Shown here piece after piece: positions 44,207 to 51,216 of a stretch of 64,000 nt of DNA. The stretch's first letter is position 1, and the number at the start of each line of letters is the position of its first letter. The notes below the pieces were generated by a model. That model was given only the letters and a program-made list of their open reading frames with translations. It made no database searches and was not told where the DNA came from. This DNA comes from Cupriavidus basilensis (GTDB lineage Bacteria > Pseudomonadota > Gammaproteobacteria > Burkholderiales > Burkholderiaceae), in NCBI RefSeq assembly GCF_000876015.1, contig NZ_BBQM01000013.1:236015-300014 (forward strand). The letters are read 5' to 3'. Both the position numbers and the translations under genes were made by a program.

Positions 44207-44326
44207 TCAGTAGCGGTCGTGGTAGCGGTAGGGCGGCGGGCCGCCGCGCGGCGGCACCACGATGCAGGCGGACAGCAGCGCGGCCGTGGTGGAAAGCAGG
44301 ACGACGAGGGCGATGGCGCGTTTCAT
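44207..44326 (-). CDS. Small lipoprotein (39 residues)
   Basis: A very short gene: MKRAIALVVLLSTTAALLSAC is a complete lipoprotein signal with Cys21 in the lipobox LSAC, followed by IVVPPRGGPPPYRYHDRY and a stop. The mature peptide of 19 residues is Pro/Tyr/Arg-rich like its downstream YXWGXW neighbour. Tiny lipoproteins of this kind are common in Burkholderiales, often next to YXWGXW genes. I expect it in the outer membrane; no function is known. Confidence 0.72.
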   Translation of the reverse strand: MKRAIALVVLLSTTAALLSACIVVPPRGGPPPYRYHDRY

Positions 44327-44808
44327 GTCGGGGGCTCCGTGACTGGCGTGGGGTTGAACACGGCTTCACTGTAGCCAGCGGCATGGCGCCGGTGTGCTTG
44401 CACTTGTAAGGGGTGTTCACATTTGCGCGGGCCCGCGCGGGGCGCGCGCGGCGCTTTCGCGCGAGTCCCGCGGCGGCTCGCCAGGCCTTGCCGGCATTGG
44501 GCGCGCGGCCCGCGCCGCGTACCTCGCGCGGCACCCGCCGCGCCGGCGCGAAGTCCCGCGCAGGCGTAATGTGGCGTTACATCGGAAATAATTCGCGCAA
44601 GGTTTTGCGCGTGCAGGCGGCGCGTTCCGAGCCTGTCGCCGCGTGTCCGCCGGCGCGCGCGGCGGCGCTGCACTGCTTGGGGGCGCGGCGGCCGGCGGCG
44701 GGTGCGCACTGCCGCCGGCGATCCCCGCGGCAGTGCGCCGGCGCCGCGCACGCCACGCCGGCCAGTGGCATGAACCTTGCGCGGTGCGCTTCGTCACGGG
44801 AGAACGCC
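44327..44808. other. Intergenic region upstream of cyanase
   Basis: About 480 GC-rich bases between the small lipoprotein gene and the cyanase region. I see CGTAATGTGGCGTTACATC near 44565-44583, which contains GTAA and TTAC half-sites, and a hairpin CGCGCAA-GGTT-TTGCGCG (44594-44611). Several long open frames are shadows of high GC content. No gene is supported apart from the small one starting at 44809. Confidence 0.5.
44594..44611. promoter_or_regulatory. Inverted repeat CGCGCAA-GGTT-TTGCGCG
   Basis: Perfect seven-base arms around a four-base loop, about 370 bases upstream of cyanase. It follows an AT-rich motif (CGGAAATAATT), so it may be part of a promoter. Its role is not known. Confidence 0.35.
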
Positions 44809-44934
44809 ATGCCCATCCTCGTCGTCGTACTCGCGCTGCAGGCCCTGGTGCCGGGCGCCACCACGTTCGTCGCGATCGCGCGCTACGACAGCGCGCGCAT
44901 TGCCGCCAGCGCCGGGCCGGGCGGGCTGCCCTGA
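44809..44934 (+). CDS. Possible 41-residue membrane peptide upstream of cyanase
   Basis: MPILVVVLALQALVPGATTF followed by VAIARYDSARIAASAGPGGLP: one hydrophobic helix and a polar tail. GGGAGAA precedes the ATG by six bases, and the stop lies 33 bases before cynS. It may be a real small protein, a leader peptide or chance; I do not recognise any family. Confidence 0.35.
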   Translation: MPILVVVLALQALVPGATTFVAIARYDSARIAASAGPGGLP

Positions 44935-44967
44935 CCTCATCCCAACCGCCGACAGGAGGCCTGTGAA

Positions 44968-45411
44968 ATGAACCGTAGCGACGTAACCGACCTGATCATC
45001 GAAGCCAAGGTGACAAAGGGCATCCGCTGGGCCGACGTGGCCGCCAAGGTCGGCAAGAGCAAGGAGTGGACGACCGCGGCCTGCCTCGGCCAGATGGCCT
45101 TCGACGCGCCGGGCGCGCAGGCGGTGATGGAGATCTTCGGCCTGCCGCCCGAGGCCGGGCCCTGGCTGCGCGAGGTGCCGTACAAGGGCTCGCTGCCCAC
45201 GGCCGTGCCGGCCGATCCGCTGATCTACCGCTTCTACGAACTCGTCAGCGTATACGGCACCACCTTCAAGGCGCTGATCCACGAGGAGTTCGGCGACGGC
45301 ATCATGAGCGCGATCGACTTCCGCATGGACCTGCGGCGCGAGCCCGACCCCAACGGCGACCGTGTGCGCATCGAGATGTCGGGCAAGTTCCTGCCTTACA
45401 AGACCTACTGA
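44968..45411 (+). CDS. cynS: Cyanate hydratase (cyanase)
   Basis: A 147-residue enzyme that turns cyanate and bicarbonate into ammonia and carbon dioxide. The catalytic residues are Arg88, Glu91 and Ser114, with the same spacing as Arg96, Glu99 and Ser122 of the E. coli enzyme (IYRFYE, GIMSAI). The N-terminal DNA-binding-like helical domain and the C-terminal dimer motif DGDRVRIEMSGKFLPYKTY equivalents are intact. ATG is preceded by AGGAGG. No cynR or cynT gene is seen next to it. A Rho-independent terminator follows about 85 bases after the stop. Confidence 0.97.
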   Translation: MNRSDVTDLIIEAKVTKGIRWADVAAKVGKSKEWTTAACLGQMAFDAPGAQAVMEIFGLPPEAGPWLREVPYKGSLPTAVPADPLIYRFYELVSVYGTTFKALIHEEFGDGIMSAIDFRMDLRREPDPNGDRVRIEMSGKFLPYKTY

Positions 45412-45440
45412 AGCCCGCCGGGCATCCGGCGGCGCATCGC

Positions 45441-45456
45441 GCAGAAACGGGTACGC
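45441..45456 (+). repeat. Dispersed repeat GCAGAAACGGGTACGC, copy D
   Basis: Exact 16-base match to the core; the next copy starts 43 bases downstream. First of the two pairs after cynS. Confidence 0.78.
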
Positions 45457-45483
45457 CCGCAGGGATTTCGCAAGAAAACCTCC

Positions 45484-45499
45484 GCAGAAACGGGTACGC
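45484..45499 (+). repeat. Dispersed repeat GCAGAAACGGGTACGC, copy E
   Basis: Exact match. Its last three bases (CGC) form the start of the terminator stem of cynS. Confidence 0.78.
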
Positions 45500-45535
45500 A
45501 CCCGGTGCCGGGAACGGGACCGGGGTGCGTTTTTT
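45497..45535 (+). terminator. Rho-independent terminator of cynS
   Basis: CGCACCCGGT pairs with ACCGGGGTGCG (one bulged base) around a 12-base loop, followed by six T. It lies 86 bases after the cyanase stop codon and points in the same direction. Confidence 0.82.
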
Positions 45536-45648
45536 CGCGCAATCCGGCTGCCCCGACCGGCCCAGGGAGGCTGGCGCGCGCGTGAAACCGCCTGCGCGGT
45601 GGCTTTTCGGGGGGGCTGGCGGCCTGCCGGCACGGCCGCCGCGATCAC

Positions 45649-45664
45649 GCAGAAACGGGTACGC
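45649..45664 (+). repeat. Dispersed repeat GCAGAAACGGGTACGC, copy F
   Basis: Exact match; pairs with copy G 35 bases downstream. Confidence 0.78.
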
Positions 45665-45683
45665 AACCGGGTTTTCGCTGCCC

Positions 45684-45699
45684 GCAGAAACGGGTACGC
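45684..45699 (+). repeat. Dispersed repeat GCAGAAACGGGTACGC, copy G
   Basis: Exact match, last copy of this group. It lies 104 bases before the bipartite promoter-like element. Confidence 0.78.
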
Positions 45700-45802
45700 T
45701 GCGCGCCGCAGGCGCTGCGGGGGACGCTGCGGAGGACATCTCGGGGGACACCACGGAGGTGCGCCGCGCAGGCGGGCGGCAGCGCTCGGGCGCAAGACCA
45801 AT

Positions 45803-45856
45803 TGCGTAAATATGAAAATGCGTGCTGGCGGCTAGATGAAAAAAATGATATACAAT
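45803..45856 (+). promoter_or_regulatory. Bipartite promoter-like element, copy 1
   Basis: TGCGTAAATATGAAA, 19 unrelated bases, then TGAAAAAAATGATATACAAT. The last part contains TATACAAT, a good -10-like sequence. The two blocks recur with exactly the same spacing at 50714-50767. It reads rightward, into the antisense strand of the response regulator gene; no plus-strand gene follows directly, so it could drive an antisense RNA. Confidence 0.55.
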
Positions 45857-45888
45857 ACCCGCGCTGATTTCCGCCGGCGCGCCGGGGT

Positions 45889-46491
45889 CTAGGCGGGCGT
45901 GCCCGGGCTGACCTGCAAGGTCACCACCAGCGACTGCAACACCGACATCGGGATCGGTTTCGAGAACACGCGGATATGGGGCGGGACGCCCCCGCGGTCG
46001 GCGATCGCGTGCTTGTCCAGCGACGTGACCACCGCGATGCGGGTGGCGGCGAATTCCTGCTGCGCGTCGATGGTGCGGCACAGGCGGAAGCCGTCGATGC
46101 CGGGCATGATCAGGTCCAGCACGACCAGGTCGGGCTTGCTGCTGCCGATCAGCAGCAGGCCGTCGTAGCCGTTGGTGGCTTCGAGGATCTCGACCGGCGG
46201 ATCGAGCGTCTCGAGCGCCATGCGGTAGATCTGCAGCAGATGTTCGTCGTCTTCCACCAACAGCACGCGAAACGGCCTGGCGGGCGGCGCCGGTGCCCTG
46301 CGCGCGGGCGCGGACTGGTGGCGCTGCTCCGCCACCATGCGGTCCACCGCGTCGGCCGGGATCCGGCGATGCCCGCCGTCGGTCTTCCACGCGGGCAGCC
46401 GGCCGTTCTCGACCCACAGCTGGACCGTGCGCAGGGAGACGCCAAGCATCTCGGCCGCGGTCTTGGTGGAATAAAAGCGCAGATCGGTCAT
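45889..46491 (-). CDS. Response regulator with N-terminal MerR/excisionase-type HTH and C-terminal receiver
   Basis: A 200-residue protein. The N-terminal helix-turn-helix (YSTKTAAEMLGVSLRTVQLW then VENGRLPAWKTDGGHRRI) is of the excisionase/BldC/MerR kind; the receiver domain is C-terminal, with Asp81/Asp82 (LLVEDDE), acceptor Asp126 (VVLDLIMPG) and a conserved SKP motif. This order is the reverse of most response regulators. A linker rich in Ala/Pro/Arg joins the two. It is divergent from the histidine kinase, which is its likely partner. Upstream on its strand lies TGAAAAAAATACGATATGC, a promoter-like stretch. Confidence 0.9.
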   Translation of the reverse strand: MTDLRFYSTKTAAEMLGVSLRTVQLWVENGRLPAWKTDGGHRRIPADAVDRMVAEQRHQSAPARRAPAPPARPFRVLLVEDDEHLLQIYRMALETLDPPVEILEATNGYDGLLLIGSSKPDLVVLDLIMPGIDGFRLCRTIDAQQEFAATRIAVVTSLDKHAIADRGGVPPHIRVFSKPIPMSVLQSLVVTLQVSPGTPA

Positions 46492-46941
46492 AGAGCCTCT
46501 TCAACTGCCGCAGCGTGCACGGGGCGAATGTGCGGCGTTGCATATCGTATTTTTTTCATTATTCTTCGGAAAGCGGCCAAAACGCAACTTAATGCCAGAA
46601 AAGCGCGCAACGATGATAAGGCATCGCTAAATGAGACCGGAGGAAATGGCGCGCGCAGCACCGGGGCCGGCAGTGCCGCGCGGCCTCTCCCGCGGGCCCG
46701 GGCCGGCTTGCCGGTGCCGCCCGATGGATCATACTGTGAAGCTTTGCCACAAGGAGAGACTGCCCGGAACGCCCAAGGGCAGCGGCACCGGGGGAGCGCA
46801 CGGACCGCAGCCGCGCGCGGATAGGTGCGCAGGGTCATAGGAGTGGCGCGAGCCGGTTCCGGTTATCCGGCGCACGCGCGTATCGAAGGCTGGGATTCAC
46901 GGCTGTGACGAACAATATTCTGGTTTTTTGGTAGCTTTCCC
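46492..46941. promoter_or_regulatory. Divergent promoter region of the response regulator and histidine kinase
   Basis: 450 bases between the two divergent genes. Near 46541-46575 the minus strand reads AATAATGAAAAAAATACGATATGC, which resembles the TGAAAAAAATGATATA block of the two bipartite elements and probably is the regulator promoter. Close to the kinase start, GTTTTTTGG precedes the ATG without a strong ribosome-binding site. The middle part is GC-rich, and I see no gene in it. Confidence 0.5.
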
Positions 46942-49035
46942 ATGAGCCTGGAAATCTACCGACAGGCACTGGCAAGCCCGCATCGTTCCGCGCGACATCC
47001 GTTCTGGTCAGGTGTGGTCATCGTCGTCGGCATCTGGGCCGCGCTGGGCGCCTGGGCGCTGTGGGACCGCGCCACCGAGATGCGCCATGTCCATGCCAGC
47101 CTGGCGCGCGTGGCCGCCATGCTGGGCGAACAGGCCGAGCGCACCCTGGCCGAGGCCGATCACGTCGCCTCCCTGATCGGCGGCACCGTGGCCGAACGCG
47201 GCCGCGCGCCGCCGCTGGCGCATTGGGCGCGCAGCGGCACCCTCGTGATCGAGCCCTTCAGCGAAGTCTCCGTGTTCGACCGCGCCGGCACCCTGCGGGC
47301 CTCGACCAGCGCGAGCCTCGCGCCGCCCGACCCGGGCGACCCCCAACTCTTCGACCTGCACCGCCAACGCTTGCCGCCCGCGCTCTACGTGGGCGTGCCG
47401 CTGCCCGGGCGCATCGGCGGCCCGTGGTCGATCCAGCTTTCCAAGGGCATCGTGTCCCGGGCCACGGGCCGCTTTCTCGGCGTGGTGGTGGTGTCGCTCG
47501 ATCCGGGCTACCTGTCGCAGGCCTACGCGCGCGCCGGGCTGGGCGCGTCCGGCGCGGTGCTGCTGGCCGGCACCGACGACTACGTGGTGCGCGCGCGCTG
47601 GAGCGAGCAGGGTCGGCAGCCGGGCCAGGTGCTGATGCCCGGCTCGGCGCTGCGCCGGGCGCTGGCCGCCACCGGCGAGAGCCAGGTCACGAGCATCGGC
47701 GCGGGCGGCGTGCGCGACCGCGTGGCCGCCGGCACGCCCGACGGCGCCGAGCGCATCTACGCCATCCGGCGCCTGCCGGGCTACGACCTCGCGCTGCTGG
47801 TCGGCGTGAGCCGCCGCGCGGCGATGGCCAGCTACCACGACCGTCTGTGCGCCGCGTTCGGCATCGCCGCGCTGGTCACGGTGCTGGTGCTGTTCTTCCA
47901 GGTGCGCCAGCTCGCGGCGCTGCGCGCGCTGGCCGCGCTGGCCGACCGCGAGCGCGTGGTGCGCGACATCCTCGCCGAGAAGAAGCAGCACCTGCGCGGC
48001 CTGTTTCTCGCCATGCCGGACGGCGTGGCCGTGTTCGGCGCCGACCGCGTGATCGACGAGACCAACACCGCGCTGTGCGAGCTGCTCGGCGTGTCGCTGC
48101 AGCGGCTGCGCGGCGCCACCCAGCGCGAGTTCGTCCACTGGCTCTACCGCGGCCGCCAGCCGGCGCGCCAGGCCTGCCGCGCCGAGCAGCTGCTGGCCGA
48201 GCTGGACCGCGCGCAGGCGGGCGCCGAGTTCGCCGGCATCATCGAGTTCGACATGGCGGTGTCGCCGGCCTACGAGGTGCGCATCGTGCATGCCGGCGGC
48301 GGTGGCGGCGGGCTGGTGCTGGTGCTGCGCGACATCACCTCGCAGCTGCGCCACGACCGCATGAAATCGCATTTCGTCTCGGCCGCCGCGCACGAGCTCA
48401 AGGCGCCCGTGGCGGGCATCGCCGGCTACGCCGAGCTGCTCGGCGCGGACGTGGTGCCGCCCGAGCGCCGCCGCGGCATCTACCACGCCATCCACGCGCG
48501 CGCGCGCCAGCTCAACGACCTGCTCTCCGACATGCTCGACCTGGCCCGCATCGAGGCGCGCAGCAGCGGCGCGCTCGAGCGCCAGCGCGTGGACATGGCG
48601 GCGCTGGTGCGCGATGTCGTGGCGGGCGATTTCGCCGAGCACGGGCGGGTGCGCGTGAGCGCGCCGCAGGCGCCGCTGTGCGTGCTCGGAGACCGCGTGC
48701 AACTGACGCAGGCGGTGCGCAATCTGGTGGAGAACGCGCTTAAGTATTCTGACGGCAAGGACGAGGTCATCGTGACCGTGTGGACGCCGCAGCAGGAGCC
48801 CGACAAGGTGTCGGTGCGGGTGGAAGACCGGGGTATCGGCATGACGAAGGAAGAAGCAGGCATGGCGTTCGACAACTTTTACCGGGCCAACCGCCGCGGC
48901 AATGCCAAGGGCAACGGCCTCGGGCTGGCGATCGTGCGCGAGATCGTGGCGGTGCATCAGGGACAGATCGCGCTGAGCAGCGAGATCGGCAAGGGCACCG
49001 TGATCACGCTCAGCCTGCCGGCGGCGGCGGCATGA
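46942..49035 (+). CDS. Membrane sensor histidine kinase with periplasmic sensor and PAS domain
   Basis: A 697-residue sensor kinase. Membrane helix 1 (WSGVVIVVGIWAALGAWALW) is followed by a periplasmic domain of about 250 residues of the dCache type, then helix 2 (CAAFGIAALVTVLVLFFQV), a PAS domain (FLAMPDGVAVFGADRVIDETN), HisKA with His484 in AAAHELKAPVAGI, and a HATPase domain with NLVENALKYS, DRGIGMTKEE and GNGLGLAIVREIV. The stop overlaps the start of the EAL gene by four bases. Its output is probably the divergent HTH-receiver regulator. The signal is unknown. Confidence 0.93.
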   Translation: MSLEIYRQALASPHRSARHPFWSGVVIVVGIWAALGAWALWDRATEMRHVHASLARVAAMLGEQAERTLAEADHVASLIGGTVAERGRAPPLAHWARSGTLVIEPFSEVSVFDRAGTLRASTSASLAPPDPGDPQLFDLHRQRLPPALYVGVPLPGRIGGPWSIQLSKGIVSRATGRFLGVVVVSLDPGYLSQAYARAGLGASGAVLLAGTDDYVVRARWSEQGRQPGQVLMPGSALRRALAATGESQVTSIGAGGVRDRVAAGTPDGAERIYAIRRLPGYDLALLVGVSRRAAMASYHDRLCAAFGIAALVTVLVLFFQVRQLAALRALAALADRERVVRDILAEKKQHLRGLFLAMPDGVAVFGADRVIDETNTALCELLGVSLQRLRGATQREFVHWLYRGRQPARQACRAEQLLAELDRAQAGAEFAGIIEFDMAVSPAYEVRIVHAGGGGGGLVLVLRDITSQLRHDRMKSHFVSAAAHELKAPVAGIAGYAELLGADVVPPERRRGIYHAIHARARQLNDLLSDMLDLARIEARSSGALERQRVDMAALVRDVVAGDFAEHGRVRVSAPQAPLCVLGDRVQLTQAVRNLVENALKYSDGKDEVIVTVWTPQQEPDKVSVRVEDRGIGMTKEEAGMAFDNFYRANRRGNAKGNGLGLAIVREIVAVHQGQIALSSEIGKGTVITLSLPAAAA

Positions 49036-50720
49036 TGCGCTGCTTGCGGGTGGTGCCGGGCCAGGGCGCGCGGCCGCCGGCGTCGGCATGGGTGGCGGCG
49101 TTGGCCGCGGGCTGCCTGGCGCTGTGGCTGGTCGTGCTGCTGGCCGCGCACGACGCGCGCGCGCGGGTGGAGCGGACCGCCACGGCGCTGCGCGACAACC
49201 TCGAGCTGGCGCTGGCCGACACGCTCGGCATTGCCCACCAGGACCACGCGCTGGCCGGCGTGCCGTGCCGCGGCGTGGCGCGCCAGTTGCGCGAGCAGGG
49301 CGCCTACACCGCCTACGTGCTCGACGTGGAGCTGGTGGCGCGCGGCATGCGCTACTGCTCGGCCGTGCGCGGCGAGATGGCGCTGCCGCTGGACGAGCTG
49401 CTGCCGTGGCGCCCGGGACTGCAGTACCGGCTCGCCGCGGCCGGCCCCGGCAAGGGCACCGCGCTGGCGGTGTTCTCCGGGACCGCGCCGGGCCAGGGCG
49501 TGCTGGTGTGGGTGGACGGGCGCTACCTCGCCGACATGGTGCAGTCGGCCGGCCGGCTGGGCTTCGCCGACATCGGCATCGAGGTCGCCGGCACGCGCTT
49601 CATGCTGGGCGCCAGCAAGGCGGCCGGGGCGGCCGGGGCGGACGAGGCGCCCGGCCACGGCGAGGCCGCCGGCGTGCCCGCGCTGGTGCCGCGCGACACC
49701 GTGTGGCAAGGCGGCGACGGCATCGTCGACGTGCGCCAGCTTGCCGGGCATCCGATCGCCGTCGTCGCCGGCGCGCCGCGCAGCATGATCTTCCACGAAG
49801 GCCTCAAGTACCTGCTGCTGCCGCCGCTGGCGGCCCTGCTGGCCGCGCTGGCGGCGTGCGCATGGCAGTCGCGGCGCGCCGCGCGCCGCTCGTTCGCGGC
49901 CGAGCTGCGGCGCGGGCTGCGCCAGGGCGAGTTCGTGCCGTACTACCAGCCGCTGGTCGATCTCGAAAGCGGCTTGTGCACGGGCGTGGAAGTGCTGGCG
50001 CGCTGGCAGCATCCGCGGCGCGGCCTGCTCGAGCCGGATGCGTTCATCCCGGCGATCGAGCGCCAGCGCCTCGCGGTGGCGCTGACGCTGTGCCTGATCC
50101 CGCAGGTGTTGCGCGACTTCGCCGCGCTGGCGCCGGTGCCGGCGTTCCACATCGCCTTCAACATCACCGCCGAGCACTTCGACGACGCCGGCTTCTGGGC
50201 CGACGACTCCGCGCTGTTCGCGCTGCTGCAGGCCAACGTCACGCCGGTGCTGGAGATCACCGAGCGCGACGCGGTCTCGCTGGCCGAGCCCCAGCGCAGC
50301 GCGATCCAGCGCGCCAAGGCGCGCGGCATCAAGCTGGCCGTGGACGACTTCGGCACCGGCTACTGCGGCCTGGCGTACTTCAAGCGCTTCGAGGTGGATT
50401 TCCTCAAGCTCGACCGCCTGTTCGTGCAGGCCGAGCCCGGCGACAAGGTCAGCGGCCAGATCGTCGACGCCACGCTGAGCTTTGCCTACGCGCTGGATCT
50501 CGCCGTGGTGGCCGAAGGCATCGAGTCCGAGCCGCAGCGCGCGCTGCTGGCGGCCAAGGGCGTGCGCCTCGGCCAGGGCTATCTTTTCGCCCGCCCGATG
50601 ACGGCGGCCGCGCTGCGCGAATGGCTGCCCGCGCGGCTCGAGCCGGCGCCGCCGGCGCCGTCCTCATGGCGTGTCCACAAGCCGCACGATCCGGCCCGCG
50701 AAGTGCCGCTCGGTGCGTAA
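49032..50720 (+). CDS. Cyclic-di-GMP phosphodiesterase with periplasmic CSS-motif domain (PdeC/YjcC type)
   Basis: A 562-residue protein. A membrane helix (ALAAGCLALWLVVLLAA) leads into a periplasmic domain with two cysteines in CSS-type context (GVPCRGVARQLREQG and GMRYCSAVRGE, so CSA rather than CSS), then helix 2 (YLLLPPLAALLAALAAC) and a cytoplasmic EAL domain. EAL is EVL here (Glu320), and NIT, EITERD, DDFGTGY, LKLDRLF and AEGIES are kept, so hydrolysis of c-di-GMP is expected. In this family disulfide formation in the periplasmic domain controls activity. It is translationally coupled to the histidine kinase. Confidence 0.92.
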   Translation: MMRCLRVVPGQGARPPASAWVAALAAGCLALWLVVLLAAHDARARVERTATALRDNLELALADTLGIAHQDHALAGVPCRGVARQLREQGAYTAYVLDVELVARGMRYCSAVRGEMALPLDELLPWRPGLQYRLAAAGPGKGTALAVFSGTAPGQGVLVWVDGRYLADMVQSAGRLGFADIGIEVAGTRFMLGASKAAGAAGADEAPGHGEAAGVPALVPRDTVWQGGDGIVDVRQLAGHPIAVVAGAPRSMIFHEGLKYLLLPPLAALLAALAACAWQSRRAARRSFAAELRRGLRQGEFVPYYQPLVDLESGLCTGVEVLARWQHPRRGLLEPDAFIPAIERQRLAVALTLCLIPQVLRDFAALAPVPAFHIAFNITAEHFDDAGFWADDSALFALLQANVTPVLEITERDAVSLAEPQRSAIQRAKARGIKLAVDDFGTGYCGLAYFKRFEVDFLKLDRLFVQAEPGDKVSGQIVDATLSFAYALDLAVVAEGIESEPQRALLAAKGVRLGQGYLFARPMTAAALREWLPARLEPAPPAPSSWRVHKPHDPAREVPLGA

Positions 50721-50767
50721 ATATGAAATGGACACCCTATTCAAAAGTGAAAAAAATGATATAGAAT
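50714..50767 (+). promoter_or_regulatory. Bipartite promoter-like element, copy 2
   Basis: TGCGTAAATATGAAA, 19 bases, TGAAAAAAATGATATAGAAT: identical blocks and spacing to 45803-45856. It overlaps the stop codon of the EAL gene and reads rightward. TATAGAAT is a good -10-like sequence and also forms TATAGA-N6-TCTATA, an 18-base palindrome at 50760-50777. A hairpin with T-run follows about 70 bases downstream, so a short RNA may be made. Confidence 0.6.
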
Positions 50768-50773
50768 CGAATC

Positions 50774-50866
50774 TATAGCCTTGCTTCCCCGTCGGGCTAT
50801 GCGACTCCCTGCCGGGATCCCCTTGCCGGCCAGCGCCTCGTGACGACACGCGAGGCGCTCTTTTCA
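50774..50866 (+). ncRNA. Candidate small RNA of about 90 nucleotides
   Basis: Between the promoter-like element ending at 50767 and the hairpin plus T-run at 50832-50864 there is no gene on the plus strand, yet both signals face the same way. The predicted RNA would start near 50774 and end near 50866. It contains several CCCTGCC/CCCC stretches that could pair with G-rich ribosome-binding sites. Alternatively the hairpin only terminates the EAL gene transcript. The exact ends are not known. Confidence 0.45.
50832..50864 (+). terminator. Rho-independent terminator
   Basis: AGCGCCTCG pairs perfectly with CGAGGCGCT around a ten-base loop, followed by CTTTT. It ends the EAL gene transcript and/or the candidate small RNA. 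Confidence 0.8.
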
Positions 50867-50928
50867 TTCCTCTCCCGCTTTCCCTCCGCCCCCGCCGCGA
50901 CGCCGGCCATGCCGCGCGAACAAAGCAA

Positions 50929-50978
50929 GACGCCGCCTGCGCGTGCCTGCCGGGGGGCAGGCGCGCGCAGGCGGCGTC
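50929..50978 (-). terminator. Very long terminator hairpin of the small peptide gene
   Basis: Two 23-base arms (50929-50951 and 50956-50978) pair with one G-U type mismatch around a four-base loop; on the minus strand the stem is followed by TTGCTTTGTTC. It lies 25 bases downstream of the stop codon of the small peptide gene on the same strand. Confidence 0.78.
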
Positions 50979-51003
50979 GCGGTTCGTGCGCGGGCCGCCT
51001 GGC

Positions 51004-51186
51004 TTAGCTGAAGCACTCGTTGTAGTAGCGCGTGCAGGTGCCCACGGGGCGGAAGGTGTACGGCAGCTCGGCCAGCGCGGCGGATTCGAGCGAGCCGAAG
51101 GGGATGTCGAGGCCCAGGCCGTTCGCGTCGGTCGCGGCGCCGTCGGTGCGTTGGGGGTCGTGCGCGGGTTTGTGATGCGTGCTCAT
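51004..51186 (-). CDS. Small cysteine-containing peptide (60 residues), function unknown
   Basis: MSTHHKPAHDPQRTDG opens a polar N-terminal half; the second half is GLGLDIPFGSLESAALAELP then YTFRPVGTCTRYYNECFS. Two cysteines (51 and 58) and two adjacent tyrosines lie in the last ten residues. There is no signal peptide. The layout, a polar leader-like half and a compact Cys/aromatic tail, resembles precursors of modified peptides (RiPPs), but no modification enzyme lies next to it, so this is only a suggestion. A GTG at 51216 could add ten residues. A strong dedicated terminator 25 bases after the stop supports a real transcript. Confidence 0.55.
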   Translation of the reverse strand: MSTHHKPAHDPQRTDGAATDANGLGLDIPFGSLESAALAELPYTFRPVGTCTRYYNECFS

Positions 51187-51216
51187 GGTGTTTCTCGCAG
51201 TGGGTTCGCATGACAC

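Larger units (their letters stand above)
45412..45888. other. Spacer downstream of cyanase with repeats, a terminator and a promoter-like element
   Basis: About 480 bases between cynS and the convergent response regulator gene. It contains four copies of the 16-base dispersed repeat in two pairs, a Rho-independent terminator for cynS (45497-45535) and the first copy of the bipartite promoter-like element (45803-45856). No gene is supported. Confidence 0.7.

Noticed and set aside
45441..45699. Repeats after cyanase considered as a CRISPR array
   Set aside because: Units are 16 bases with spacers of 27, 149 and 19 bases; spacing is irregular, other copies are far away, and no cas gene is present.
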